Below, piece after piece: positions 7,231-14,753 of a stretch of 30,524 bases of DNA (its first letter is position 1; every line of letters starts with the position of its first letter). The notes under the pieces are model-generated. The model made no database searches. It was not told where the DNA came from and saw nothing but the letters and a program-made list of their open reading frames with translations. The position numbers were made by a program, and so were the translations under genes. Origin of the DNA: JBOGUF01 sp050696075 (GTDB taxonomy: Bacteria > Chloroflexota > Chloroflexia > Thermomicrobiales > UBA6265); assembly GCA_050696075.1 (NCBI GenBank), contig JBOGUF010000111.1, positions 1 through 30,524 on the forward strand, in the 5' to 3' direction.

Positions 7231-9126
7231 CTAGCGAGCGCGCAACCAGACCTGCATGCCGCCGGGTTCGCGATTCGCCCAGGCGAAGTAGGGAATCGCC
7301 GTCAACTCGATTGCCGCGCGATGCGCGGTTTCGCGTTCCGCGCCCGCCGGCCGATAGAGCGCGTTCGCCCAATCCTTGGCAGACGGATCGACCTCGGCCG
7401 ATGCCCGAAACACCGTGACGCCGCCGAGCAGGTCGGGCCGATGCTCGATGGCAAACGCCGCGCCGGCTGGCAGCACCACGTCTCGCGGATCAATGCCCGG
7501 ATTGTCCACTGCTTCAACGCAAAAGAGGATCGGCCCGCGCGTCAACGCCACCCGACCGGCGTTCTCGGCCACGTGCGGATGGCACGCGATGCGGCGCACC
7601 GCCATCGGCAGCCGCAGGCGAACGACGTCGCCGGGGCGCCAGTTCCGACGCAGTGCAACGTACCGCCTGGATGTGAGATCAACGGGCTGTGCGTCGCCGT
7701 TCACCTCCAACGACGCGCCGTCGCCGCACCACGCGGGCACCCGCAACCGCAACTCGAACTCACCATCGGCGTCGACCCCGATTGCGACGTCGCCGTCCCA
7801 CGGGTAGGAAGTCCGCTGCCGCAAGTGCACGACCTGACCGTTCGGCAACGCCAACGTCGCCGCCCCTTCGGCGTAGAGATGCACCCAGATTTCGTCGACG
7901 GCCATCGTGTAGACGTAGCCGGGGAGCGAAGCAAGCAGACGCGCCACATTCGGTGGGCAGCAGGCGCAATGGAACCAGGGTTGCCGCCGGTGATCCCCGT
8001 CGTCCGCGAGCGGGTTCTGGTAGAAATAGCGTTGGCCGTCGAGCGAGACGCCCGGCAGCACCGCGTTGTAGAGCGTGTGCTCCATCAGGTCGGCATAGTG
8101 CGCCTCGCCGGTCAGGAGCAACATCCGCCAGGCCCACATGACACTGCCGATCGCCGCGCACGTCTCGGTGTAGGCCCGTTCATTCGGCAACTCGAAGTCC
8201 CGCCCGAACGCCTCGCCTTCGTACCGCGCGCCGATGCCACCGCTGACGTACATCCGCCGCGTCGTCATGTTCCGCCAGAGCCGCTCCAGCGTCTCGCGCA
8301 ACGCCGGCTCGCCCGTCTCGGCGTAGATGTCGGCCGCGCCCGCGTTCAGGTAGACCGCGCGCACCGCGTGCCCCACCATCGCGTCCAACTCGCGGAACGG
8401 CTTATGGTCCTGGTGGTATTCATCGCCGCCGGCCAACCCGTACCCGCGCGCGTCGAGGAAGTACCGCGCTTGGTCGAGGTAGCGCCGCTCGCCCGTCTCC
8501 CGCGCCAGCTCGACCAGCGCCAACTCGACCTCTTCGTGCCCGTCGGTGCCCGGCTGCTTGCCCTCCTCAGCCGGCCCCAGCACGTCGCAGATGTGATCCG
8601 CGAAGCGGCGGGCAACGTCGAGCAGCGACGTCTTCCCCGTGGCTCGATGATGCGCCACCGCCGCCTGAAAAAGATGCCCGGCGCAGTACAGCTCATGGGT
8701 CTTCACCAGATCGGTCCAGCGCCCTTCCCCCAGGATGTAGTAGGTGTCGAGATATCCGTCCGGTTGTTGGGCTGCTGCCACCTCGGCGATCGTCTCGTCC
8801 ACCAGCCGCTCCAGCGCCGGGTCCGGGTCAGTCGCCAGCGACCAGGCCGCGGCCTCGAGCCACTTGTAGACGTCGGAGTCGTTGAAGTAGAGACCCTGGA
8901 ACGGCCCCTCCTGCTTCCCCGCCGCCCGCCGGAAGTTGTCGATCCGCCCGGTCTGCTCCAGATGCGCGTGCTGGCCAGGGAGTGTCTGCTCGCGGTTGAT
9001 CCGCCGCCGTGGCTCCCAGACGGCGTCATCCAGCGTGACCGCGTCGACTGCCAACGGCCGCAGCCGCGCATGCCGGCTCTCTGACGTATCGACCACGACC
9101 GACGCCGTTCTCTTCTCGACCACCAT
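7231..9126 (-). CDS. Glycoside hydrolase family 127, beta-L-arabinofuranosidase-like
   Basis: Likely hydrolyses beta-L-arabinofuranosides from plant glycans or glycoproteins. The 631-residue protein has the GH127 (DUF1680) plan: an (alpha/alpha)6 barrel with conserved stretches DVYKWLEAAAW, QQPDGYLDTYY, HELYCAGHL and YVSGGIGA, then C-terminal beta domains. The zinc/catalytic residues of GH127 are recognisable: E321 and C323 (YTETCAAIGS) and C389-C390 (HCACCPPNVARL); in the characterised Bifidobacterium enzyme the first Cys of that pair is the nucleophile. No signal peptide is seen, so it probably acts on oligosaccharides imported by the adjacent ABC transporter. The start MVVEKRT at 9126 is chosen because GGAGGA lies 9 nt upstream; the open frame continues further but without support. 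It is separated from the permease genes by a 74-bp gap with heptad repeats. Confidence 0.95.
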   Translation of the reverse strand: MVVEKRTASVVVDTSESRHARLRPLAVDAVTLDDAVWEPRRRINREQTLPGQHAHLEQTGRIDNFRRAAGKQEGPFQGLYFNDSDVYKWLEAAAWSLATDPDPALERLVDETIAEVAAAQQPDGYLDTYYILGEGRWTDLVKTHELYCAGHLFQAAVAHHRATGKTSLLDVARRFADHICDVLGPAEEGKQPGTDGHEEVELALVELARETGERRYLDQARYFLDARGYGLAGGDEYHQDHKPFRELDAMVGHAVRAVYLNAGAADIYAETGEPALRETLERLWRNMTTRRMYVSGGIGARYEGEAFGRDFELPNERAYTETCAAIGSVMWAWRMLLLTGEAHYADLMEHTLYNAVLPGVSLDGQRYFYQNPLADDGDHRRQPWFHCACCPPNVARLLASLPGYVYTMAVDEIWVHLYAEGAATLALPNGQVVHLRQRTSYPWDGDVAIGVDADGEFELRLRVPAWCGDGASLEVNGDAQPVDLTSRRYVALRRNWRPGDVVRLRLPMAVRRIACHPHVAENAGRVALTRGPILFCVEAVDNPGIDPRDVVLPAGAAFAIEHRPDLLGGVTVFRASAEVDPSAKDWANALYRPAGAERETAHRAAIELTAIPYFAWANREPGGMQVWLRAR

Positions 9127-9152
9127 ACTCAACGATCCTCCATGCAAAACAC

Positions 9153-9180
9153 AGCCGTCAGCCGTCAGCCGACAGCACTC
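9153..9180. repeat. Heptad repeat between permease and GH127 genes
   Basis: AGCCGTC, AGCCGTC, AGCCGAC and AGCACTC in tandem, in the 74-bp gap inside the arabinoside operon. The unit is the same as in the sufS 3' array. There is no facing inverted arm nearby. Confidence 0.75.
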
Positions 9181-9200
9181 GCTCCTCGTTCGTCGTCGCG

Positions 9201-10106
9201 CTACCCCTTGATCCCCGTCAAGACCACGCCCCGCACGAAATATCGCTGGAGGACGAAGAAGAGCACGACCACGGGCAGGATCATAACGGTTGAGGCGGCC
9301 ATGAGCAGGTGCCACTGCGTGGCAAACAGCCCGCGGAAGGATGCCAGACCCAGAGCCACGGTGAACTTGTCCGGGGACGAAATGTAGATCAACGGCTCGA
9401 GGAAGTCGTTCCAGTTGAACAGGAAGGTGAAGATCGCAACGACCGCCAGCGCCGGCCGGCTAAGGGGCAAGATGATCTGCCAGAAGATGCGCAACTCCGA
9501 CGCCCCGTCGACCCGCGCGGCGTCCGAAAGGTCGCGTGGGATCGTGCGGAAGAACTGGCGAAGCAGAAAGATGAAATAGGCGCTGCCGAAGAAGTTCGGC
9601 ACAATCAGCGGCAGCCAGGTGTCGATCCACCCCAACTCCCTGAACTCGATGTAGCGGGGGATGAGGATCACCGTCTGCGGCAGCATCAAACTGCTGAGCA
9701 CGAGCACGAACAATGCGTCGCGGCCGGGGAAGCGCAAACGGGCGAAGCCATAGGCGGCCAAAGACGACGAGAGCAGCACACCGACCACGTTTGCCAAAGT
9801 GATGACCAGCGTGTTGAGCACATACCGGCCAAACGGCATCGCCGTCAACGCGTCGGGATAGTTCTGCCATTGCACCGGATTCGGCATCCATTCCGGCGGG
9901 AAGCGGAAGATCTGGCCCGGCGCCTTCAGCGACGTGCTGATGAGCCAAAAGATCGGCAGCAACATGATGATTGCGCCAGCGCAGAGAATCACCCAGGCCA
10001 GCAGCCGCGCCGGCTGCACGGCAAGCCTGCGCCGCCGTGCCTGTCCAAGCGCGCCCGCCGTGCGTTGATTCTCGCCAAGAACGACCGTTGTTTTTTGGGT
10101 CGCCAT
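9201..10106 (-). CDS. Carbohydrate ABC transporter permease (MalG type)
   Basis: Inner-membrane permease subunit of a CUT1-type sugar importer, 301 residues, about six hydrophobic segments starting with ARLLAWVILCAGAIIMLLPIF. The cytoplasmic EAA-like loop that docks the ATPase reads DAARVDGASELRIFWQIILP, and the C-terminus LQRYFVRGVVLTGIKG is typical of the MalG/LacG side. It pairs with the MalF-type permease 25 bp upstream and the binding protein before that. No ATP-binding subunit is encoded nearby, so the system probably uses a shared MsmX/MsiK-like ATPase elsewhere, as many CUT1 importers do. Before the ATG is a short heptad duplication instead of a clear ribosome binding site. Confidence 0.93.
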   Translation of the reverse strand: MATQKTTVVLGENQRTAGALGQARRRRLAVQPARLLAWVILCAGAIIMLLPIFWLISTSLKAPGQIFRFPPEWMPNPVQWQNYPDALTAMPFGRYVLNTLVITLANVVGVLLSSSLAAYGFARLRFPGRDALFVLVLSSLMLPQTVILIPRYIEFRELGWIDTWLPLIVPNFFGSAYFIFLLRQFFRTIPRDLSDAARVDGASELRIFWQIILPLSRPALAVVAIFTFLFNWNDFLEPLIYISSPDKFTVALGLASFRGLFATQWHLLMAASTVMILPVVVLFFVLQRYFVRGVVLTGIKG

Positions 10107-10112
10107 TGCCTG

Positions 10113-10126
10113 TCACCCATCACCCA
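10113..10126. repeat. Two-copy heptad TCACCCA
   Basis: Two perfect TCACCCA units in the 25-bp gap between the two permease genes. Short, but the 7-bp period and the position at a gene junction match the other arrays in the window. Confidence 0.5.
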
Positions 10127-10131
10127 CTGCT

Positions 10132-11055
10132 TCAGGCGCCTTCGTCTTCGTAATAGACCCGCCGTCCGGCGGTGCGGAAGACGATCAGCGAGAGCACCAG
10201 AACGATGGCGAAGAGCACCCACGCCAGCGCGGCGGCATACCCCATTCGGAAGTTGGTAAAGGCCTGACGGTAGAGATACAACGCGTAAAAGAGGGTCGAG
10301 TTTTGCGGACCGCCGTTGGTGATGATGAATCCTTGGGTGAAGGTCTGGAGGGCAAAGATAACGCCGAGCAAGCTGTTGAAGAAGATGACCGGACCCATCA
10401 TCGGCACCGTGATGTGGATGAGTCGATGCCAGGCGCGGGCGCCGTCGATTGCCGCCGCTTCGTAGAGCGTCTGGGGAATGCCCTGGAGCCCTGCCAGATA
10501 GATCACCATCGTCCCACCGAAGCCCCAGGCCGCGAGCAAGATCAGCGTTGGCAGTGCCCACCGCGTGTCTTGCAACCAGAGCACTTTGGGCAGGCCCACC
10601 CGCGTGATGACGCTGTTGAGCAAGCCGAATTCGGAGTTGAAGATCCACGCCCAGAGGAGCGAGCTGGCGATCACCGGCGCGATGGTCGGCAAGTAATAGA
10701 TGGTGCGGAAGACCGCCAATCCCCGCACCTTGACGTTCAGCAGCAGCGCGATGGCGAAGCTGAGAAGTTGGATCAACGGCACGGAGACAGCGACGTAGTA
10801 GAACGTGACGCGCAGGGAGGTCCAGAACAAGTCGTCGTCCAGCATCGCGCGGTAATTGCCGAGCCCGACCCCGCGGGGCGGGCTCAGCATGTCCCACTCG
10901 GTCATGCTGATCCAGGCCGAGTACGCCATCGGACCAGCAAACCAGAGCACAAAGCCGAGCACCGCCGGCAAAATGAAGAGATAGCCGCTGACCGCCTCGC
11001 GCCTTTTCAATGACAGGCGCGGCGCCCGTCGCGGTTGGACCATCTGGTTGAGCAT
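10132..11055 (-). CDS. Carbohydrate ABC transporter permease (MalF/UgpA type)
   Basis: Partner permease of the sugar importer, 307 residues. Basic N-terminus (PRRAPRLSLKRREAVSG) then six hydrophobic segments beginning YLFILPAVLGFVLWFAGP. The motif EAAAIDGARAWHRLIHITVP is the EAA loop with its conserved Gly. The ATG at 11055 is favoured by a GAGGTAGG site 8 nt upstream; a second Met at residue 5 is possible. It lies between the binding-protein gene (46 bp away) and the MalG-type permease, the standard CUT1 order. The substrate is inferred from the GH127 enzyme: an L-arabinose-containing oligosaccharide. Confidence 0.93.
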   Translation of the reverse strand: MLNQMVQPRRAPRLSLKRREAVSGYLFILPAVLGFVLWFAGPMAYSAWISMTEWDMLSPPRGVGLGNYRAMLDDDLFWTSLRVTFYYVAVSVPLIQLLSFAIALLLNVKVRGLAVFRTIYYLPTIAPVIASSLLWAWIFNSEFGLLNSVITRVGLPKVLWLQDTRWALPTLILLAAWGFGGTMVIYLAGLQGIPQTLYEAAAIDGARAWHRLIHITVPMMGPVIFFNSLLGVIFALQTFTQGFIITNGGPQNSTLFYALYLYRQAFTNFRMGYAAALAWVLFAIVLVLSLIVFRTAGRRVYYEDEGA

Positions 11056-11101
11056 CGGGATCGCCTACCTCAGCTCAGGCGCACGGATGGCAGCGGCGCC
11101 G

Positions 11102-12511
11102 TCAGGCGTTTTCGTCGAGCCGCGCCTTGTTCTCCTGCAGAATCTGGCTGATCTGATCGACCACGCCGGAGTCCGCGAGCGCTTCCTCGACCGTCTGCTC
11201 ACCGATCCAGACGGGGTCGAGGGCGGAAGTGATGAGCTGGTCGCACTCCAGGAAACCGGCGGGGTAGAAAATGGCCTTGGAGTTTTCCAGGAGGTACTTG
11301 GTGGCGATCAGCTCGTAACCCTCGGGGTGCACCTCGTCGTTCAGCCAGGTCGCCAAGCCGTCGGGCGTCAGCAGGCTGGTGTGACTTGGGAGCCAGAGTC
11401 CAGCCTGGAGCAGACCGCGCTGATAGTCATCCGACGAGAGATAGGCCAAGAGTTCCCAGGCCGCCTCGGGCTGGTCGGTGTCGGCGTGGATCACGTGGAG
11501 ATGCGCCAGGGAGCCGGAGACTGGCTCCTTGAGCTTCGGAAGGACGCCGCAGCCGAAGGCGAAGCCCATTTTGGCAATGTCCTGGAGCGCCCAGGAGCCG
11601 TCGGCCAGGATGGCGACCCGCCCCGATGCCAGCATCTGCCACTCGTCCATTCCCATCTGCGTGACCACGGCGGCGCGGGGGGCGACGTGGTGCACGTTGG
11701 TCAGGTCGGCTTGCGCTTGGATCGCTTCGATGGCGGCCGGTTCGCCGAGGGTGGACTCGTGGCCGGAGGTGTAGGTTTCACCGCCGTTGGAGAAGACAAG
11801 CGCTTCGCGGTGAATGAAGGCGGTGGGCCAGAAGATGCCCCACTGCTGGACGTCGGCGGCGTCGAAGCCGTCCTGATCGGGGTGTCTGCCCGCGGAATCG
11901 AGCGTTAAGCGACGGCCGACGTCGAGGAACTGCTCCCAGGTCCAGGCGTTGGCCGGATCGGCGGACGGCGGCTCGACGCCGGCCTGTGCCAAGAGTTCCA
12001 CGTTGTAATAGAGATGCGGCAGCACCCAACAGGAGCCGATGCCATACCACTTGTCGTTGACGGTGGAGCGGTCCCGCTCCTGCGGCTGGATAAAGTAGTC
12101 CGGCGCGCCGAGCACGGGATCCTGCTGGATCTGGCTCGTCACGTCCATTACCACGCCACGCGCAATGTAGTCCCGCGGGTTGGTCGCCCAGAAGACATCG
12201 GGCGGCGTGCCGCCCGCCAACGCCGTTTGCAACTTCGTCGCGTAGTCTTCTGGAACATGAATCCACTCGACCTGGATATCGGGATGATCGCCTTCGAAGG
12301 TCTGCAACCCCCTGTCAACGTTTTCCTTCTCGAGCGGGCTGCCCCAGCCCATCATGCTGATCTCGCCCGCCGCCTGCGCCGCCGCGCTGGACGCCCGTGA
12401 GGGGCCGGCCATGTGCGAAAGACCGGCGAGACCGGCTCCCACCGTCGCGTTCCTGAGCAACGACCGTCGAGAGATGCTGTGCCGCGCGAATGACGAACCC
12501 CACCGGGTCAT
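11102..12511 (-). CDS. Tat-exported sugar-binding protein (ABC family 1)
   Basis: Extracellular solute-binding protein that delivers sugar to the two permeases. The 469-residue product begins with a twin-arginine signal: R15-R16 in SISRRSLLRN, a hydrophobic stretch (ATVGAGLAGLSHMAG) and an A-rich region before ISMMGWGSPLEKENVD. There is no clear lipobox Cys, so anchoring is uncertain. Family 1 features follow: FEGDHPDIQVEWIHVP, LQTALAGGTPPDVFWA, a GSCWVLPHLYYNVELLAQAGV hinge-region stretch and AWELLAYLSS near the end. The start at 12511 has AAGGAGG a few bases upstream; the open frame continues 21 codons further without support. It is the first gene of the operon and lies opposite the LacI regulator, with a perfect operator 70 bp upstream. 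Confidence 0.93.
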   Translation of the reverse strand: MTRWGSSFARHSISRRSLLRNATVGAGLAGLSHMAGPSRASSAAAQAAGEISMMGWGSPLEKENVDRGLQTFEGDHPDIQVEWIHVPEDYATKLQTALAGGTPPDVFWATNPRDYIARGVVMDVTSQIQQDPVLGAPDYFIQPQERDRSTVNDKWYGIGSCWVLPHLYYNVELLAQAGVEPPSADPANAWTWEQFLDVGRRLTLDSAGRHPDQDGFDAADVQQWGIFWPTAFIHREALVFSNGGETYTSGHESTLGEPAAIEAIQAQADLTNVHHVAPRAAVVTQMGMDEWQMLASGRVAILADGSWALQDIAKMGFAFGCGVLPKLKEPVSGSLAHLHVIHADTDQPEAAWELLAYLSSDDYQRGLLQAGLWLPSHTSLLTPDGLATWLNDEVHPEGYELIATKYLLENSKAIFYPAGFLECDQLITSALDPVWIGEQTVEEALADSGVVDQISQILQENKARLDENA

Positions 12512-12580
12512 AGCAGCCTCCTTCAGCGCACTATGCAGCGATGCCTGAAATCCGTCGCGTCCCGCTCGTCGCACTCGTCG

Positions 12581-12594
12581 TCTAAACGTTTAGA
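12581..12594. promoter_or_regulatory. LacI-family operator (perfect 14-bp palindrome)
   Basis: TCTAAACGTTTAGA, fully self-complementary with the central CG typical of LacI/CcpA-family operators. It lies between the divergent binding-protein gene (starts 12511) and lacI-type gene (starts 12736), 69 bp and 141 bp away. A possible -10 box for the regulator (TAGAAT, 12591-12596) overlaps its right half, implying autoregulation. This AT-rich patch stands out in GC-rich DNA. Confidence 0.78.
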
Positions 12595-12735
12595 ATGACC
12601 AAACTGTACGCCCGCCGCAGCCGGCTGTCAACCCCCGATCGGATTGCCTCACGGTCGGCGTGCCACCGGCTATGCTTTGCCAGCAGGGTTTACGGCGCCG
12701 CCCGCCGAGCATCACGGGCGAGGGATAACGCGCGC

Positions 12736-13767
12736 ATGGATCGCCAAAAACGGGTCACGCAACTCGACGTCGCGCGGCGGGCCAACGTCTCGACCGCCGT
12801 CGTCTCCTACGTCATCAACAACGGTCCACGCCCCACCTCCTCCGAGGTCCGCGAACGGGTGTTGCAAGCCATCGCCGAGCTCGACTACCACCCCAACGCC
12901 TTCGCCCGCGGCCTACGCGCCCGCCGCACCCGCACGATTGGCTTTGTCGCCAATGACTTCCACCCGCTGGAGAGCTTCGGGTCTCACTACCTCGCCTCGA
13001 TCCTGAGCGCGATGACCGCCGAGTTGAAGGACCACGGCTATTACTTGCTGATGTACCCGCTGATGATCGGCGAGGATCTCGCGCCGCTCGACCAACTGCT
13101 GCGTAGCGGGCGGCTCGACGGGGTCGTCGTCCGCTTGGTGCAGGATCCCCCCGCCACCGATGCGCTGCTCGACTTGATCACCCGTTCCGGGATTCCCGCT
13201 GTCTGTATCGAACGGCCGGGCGCCGCTCGCTTCGGTCTCCAGGCCGTCACCTATGACGATGCCGTCGGCGCCCACGAGGCGACGAGCTATCTCGTCACGC
13301 GGGGCCACACCCGCGTCGCGCACCTCCATGGCGACCTGCGCTATGCCACCGGGCGCGCCCGCCTCAAGGGTTACAAGCAGGCGCTGATCGATGCCGGGTT
13401 GCCCGTGGATCACCACCTCATCCGCGGCTGTACCTGGAGTACGTCGCGGGCAACGAAGGCGATGCGTTACCTGCTGAATATCGATGACCCTCCAACGGCG
13501 GTCTTCGCCGCAAGTGACGACATCGCCCTCGGTGCGCTCGAAGCACTGCGGGCCGAAGGCCGCCGCGTGCCCGACGATGTTGCCCTGGTTGGCTTCGACG
13601 ACATTCCTCTGGCTCAGGAGCTCACCACACCGTTGACCACGGTGCGCATTCCCCTCGCCGACATCGGCCGCCACGCCGCCCGCATCCTGACCCACGACGC
13701 CGGCGACGGCCGGGATGCCATCGTCGATGTTCTACCGGTGAAACTGATTCGCCGCAAGAGCGCCTAA
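12736..13767 (+). CDS. LacI-family transcriptional regulator
   Basis: Probable sugar-responsive repressor of the divergent arabinoside transport/GH127 operon. 343 residues. N-terminal helix-turn-helix around residues 7-27 (VTQLDVARRANVSTAVVSYV, then INNGPRP), hinge helix region YHPNAFARGLRARRT that inserts into the operator minor groove, then a periplasmic-binding-protein-like effector domain (IGFVANDFHPL...; HLHGDLRYATGRARLKGY; FAASDDIALGALEALRAEG; VALVGFDDIPLAQELTTPLT). All are standard for full-length LacI proteins. ATG 12736 fits the family N-terminus and has GAGGG about 10 nt upstream; the open frame extends 47 codons further across the intergenic region. The effector is probably a released sugar such as arabinose; that is inferred from context. 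Confidence 0.95.
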   Translation: MDRQKRVTQLDVARRANVSTAVVSYVINNGPRPTSSEVRERVLQAIAELDYHPNAFARGLRARRTRTIGFVANDFHPLESFGSHYLASILSAMTAELKDHGYYLLMYPLMIGEDLAPLDQLLRSGRLDGVVVRLVQDPPATDALLDLITRSGIPAVCIERPGAARFGLQAVTYDDAVGAHEATSYLVTRGHTRVAHLHGDLRYATGRARLKGYKQALIDAGLPVDHHLIRGCTWSTSRATKAMRYLLNIDDPPTAVFAASDDIALGALEALRAEGRRVPDDVALVGFDDIPLAQELTTPLTTVRIPLADIGRHAARILTHDAGDGRDAIVDVLPVKLIRRKSA

Positions 13768-13774
13768 TATGGGA

Positions 13775-13791
13775 TGTTGTAGCCCACAACA
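13775..13791. terminator. Possible terminator hairpin between convergent genes
   Basis: TGTTGT-AGCCC-ACAACA, 6-bp stem, 8 bp after the LacI-gene stop and in the 68-bp gap before the convergent phosphatase stop. There is no U-tract, so it is only a candidate. Confidence 0.3.
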
Positions 13792-13835
13792 ACGAGTTGG
13801 TCAGCGGGGCATGCTGGCCCGTTGATGGCTCGCTG

Positions 13836-14318
13836 TCAGACCAGCCATTCCCGCCGCGCCGCAAACTCGGCGAGCGCCGCCTCCTGCGCCGCGTTCTCGA
13901 CCGCGCCGGGACAGGCCGCCCGCAACTCCATGAGCGCGGACTCCGCGCTCATCCCGTCGCGGATCAGGTACGCCGCCAGGATCGAGCCGGTCCGCCCCTG
14001 TCCCATCAGGCAATGCACCACCACTGGCTGTCCGGCGGACCGGAACCGGTCGATGAAGGCGAGCCCTTCGCGGAACTGCGCCGGTGTCGGCGGTTGGAGG
14101 TCGACGATCGGAATATGGAGACTTTCAAGCTCGTGTCGCGCCAACTCCTCAGCCGGCAGGGGCTCCTCGGTCAGCGACAGCACCGCCCGAATCCCGTGCG
14201 CCCGCAACGCCGCCAGGTCCTCGTCGAGCGTGTCACCACGCCCCCACCAGCGCCGCCGCCCACCCGGTCGCGAGCACCCCGCCAGTATTTCCGGCACCAA
14301 CCAGTAGAAGCGTTCCAT
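13836..14318 (-). CDS. Dual-specificity/tyrosine phosphatase family protein
   Basis: Small cysteine phosphatase of 160 residues. The P-loop HCLMGQGRTGS gives the CX5R signature with C103 as nucleophile and R109. D in the upstream loop IPIVDLQPP is a candidate general acid. The N-terminus (MERFYWLVPEILAGCSRPGG) resembles atypical DUSPs whose start reads W-x-x-PG-x-LAG-x-x-P, and a DEDLAALRAHGIRAVLSLTEE segment follows, as in those families. No signal peptide, so it is cytoplasmic; the substrate cannot be told. It faces the LacI gene and has a heptad-repeat array immediately upstream of its start, with no clear ribosome binding site, so its promoter must lie in or beyond the repeats. Confidence 0.88.
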   Translation of the reverse strand: MERFYWLVPEILAGCSRPGGRRRWWGRGDTLDEDLAALRAHGIRAVLSLTEEPLPAEELARHELESLHIPIVDLQPPTPAQFREGLAFIDRFRSAGQPVVVHCLMGQGRTGSILAAYLIRDGMSAESALMELRAACPGAVENAAQEAALAEFAARREWLV

Positions 14319-14325
14319 CTTTTAA

Positions 14326-14467
14326 GCCGTGAGCCGTGAGCCGTGAGCCGTCAGCATTCAGCCTACCTGTCTTTCCTGCCTCATTCCACCACTCCAATGG
14401 TCAGGATTGCACTCACCAAATGGTGAGGCTCTGACGTTGGGGAAAAGCTGACGGCTGACGGCTAGGC
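14326..14467. repeat. Heptad repeat element with inverted arms
   Basis: Left arm: GCCGTGA three times, then GCCGTCA and GCATTCA (14326-14360). Right arm: GCTGACG twice and GCTAGGC (14447-14467). The spacer of 86 bp holds internal palindromes, for example CTCACCA-AA-TGGTGAG (14410-14425). It has the same architecture as the sufS-sufU element, including an AAAA directly before the right arm. A further degenerate set lies at 14621-14643. This is part of the 435-bp gene-free gap 14319-14753. Confidence 0.82.
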
Positions 14468-14479
14468 CGCGTTGGCACC

Positions 14480-14603
14480 CCGTCATGCTGAGGCATCGAA
14501 GCATCCCCGCGCGAAGCGCAGCGGCCCCCCAACCCCCAATCCTGGGGGAGCACGACGGAGCGGCTGCGCCGGGGGATGCTTCGGCTTCGCCTAAGCATGA
14601 CGG
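14480..14603. repeat. 124-bp nested palindrome, MITE/REP-like
   Basis: The outer arms CCGTCATGCT (14480-14489) and AGCATGACGG (14594-14603) are exact reverse complements. The next arms CGAAGCATCCCC (14497-14508) and GGGGATGCTTCG (14572-14583) are also exact. The centre has CCCCCA/TGGGGG (about 14533-14548). No coding frame is convincing. The structure suggests a small non-autonomous palindromic element in the gap between the phosphatase and peptidase genes. Confidence 0.7.
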
Positions 14604-14653
14604 AGCTTGTCAAACGCCGCCTAACGGCTCACGGCTGAGAGCTCGTCACGCGA

Positions 14654-14683
14654 AACGCGGCGCCCATTTTCGGGCGCCGCGTT
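14654..14683 (-). terminator. Strong hairpin downstream of the M23 peptidase gene
   Basis: Perfect 12-bp stem AACGCGGCGCCC/GGGCGCCGCGTT around ATTTTC, 70 bp after the stop of the minus-strand peptidase gene. There is no U-tract, but the stability and position fit a transcription end. It could act on either strand. Confidence 0.6.
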
Positions 14684-14753
14684 CGCGGCGGGGTGCGGGG
14701 CCGCGGGAGAGGTGGGGCATCAGATCAGGAATGGGGTATTCGGTCGTTGGCGG

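Noticed and set aside
7141..9084. 647-codon open frame on the plus strand
   Set aside because: Antisense to the GH127 gene, whose zinc-site cysteines and family motifs are clear; composition is Arg/Pro-rich shadow.
9127..9315. N-terminal extension of the GH127 protein
   Set aside because: It would be translated from heptad repeat and overlap the permease gene; GGAGGA points to the start at 9126.
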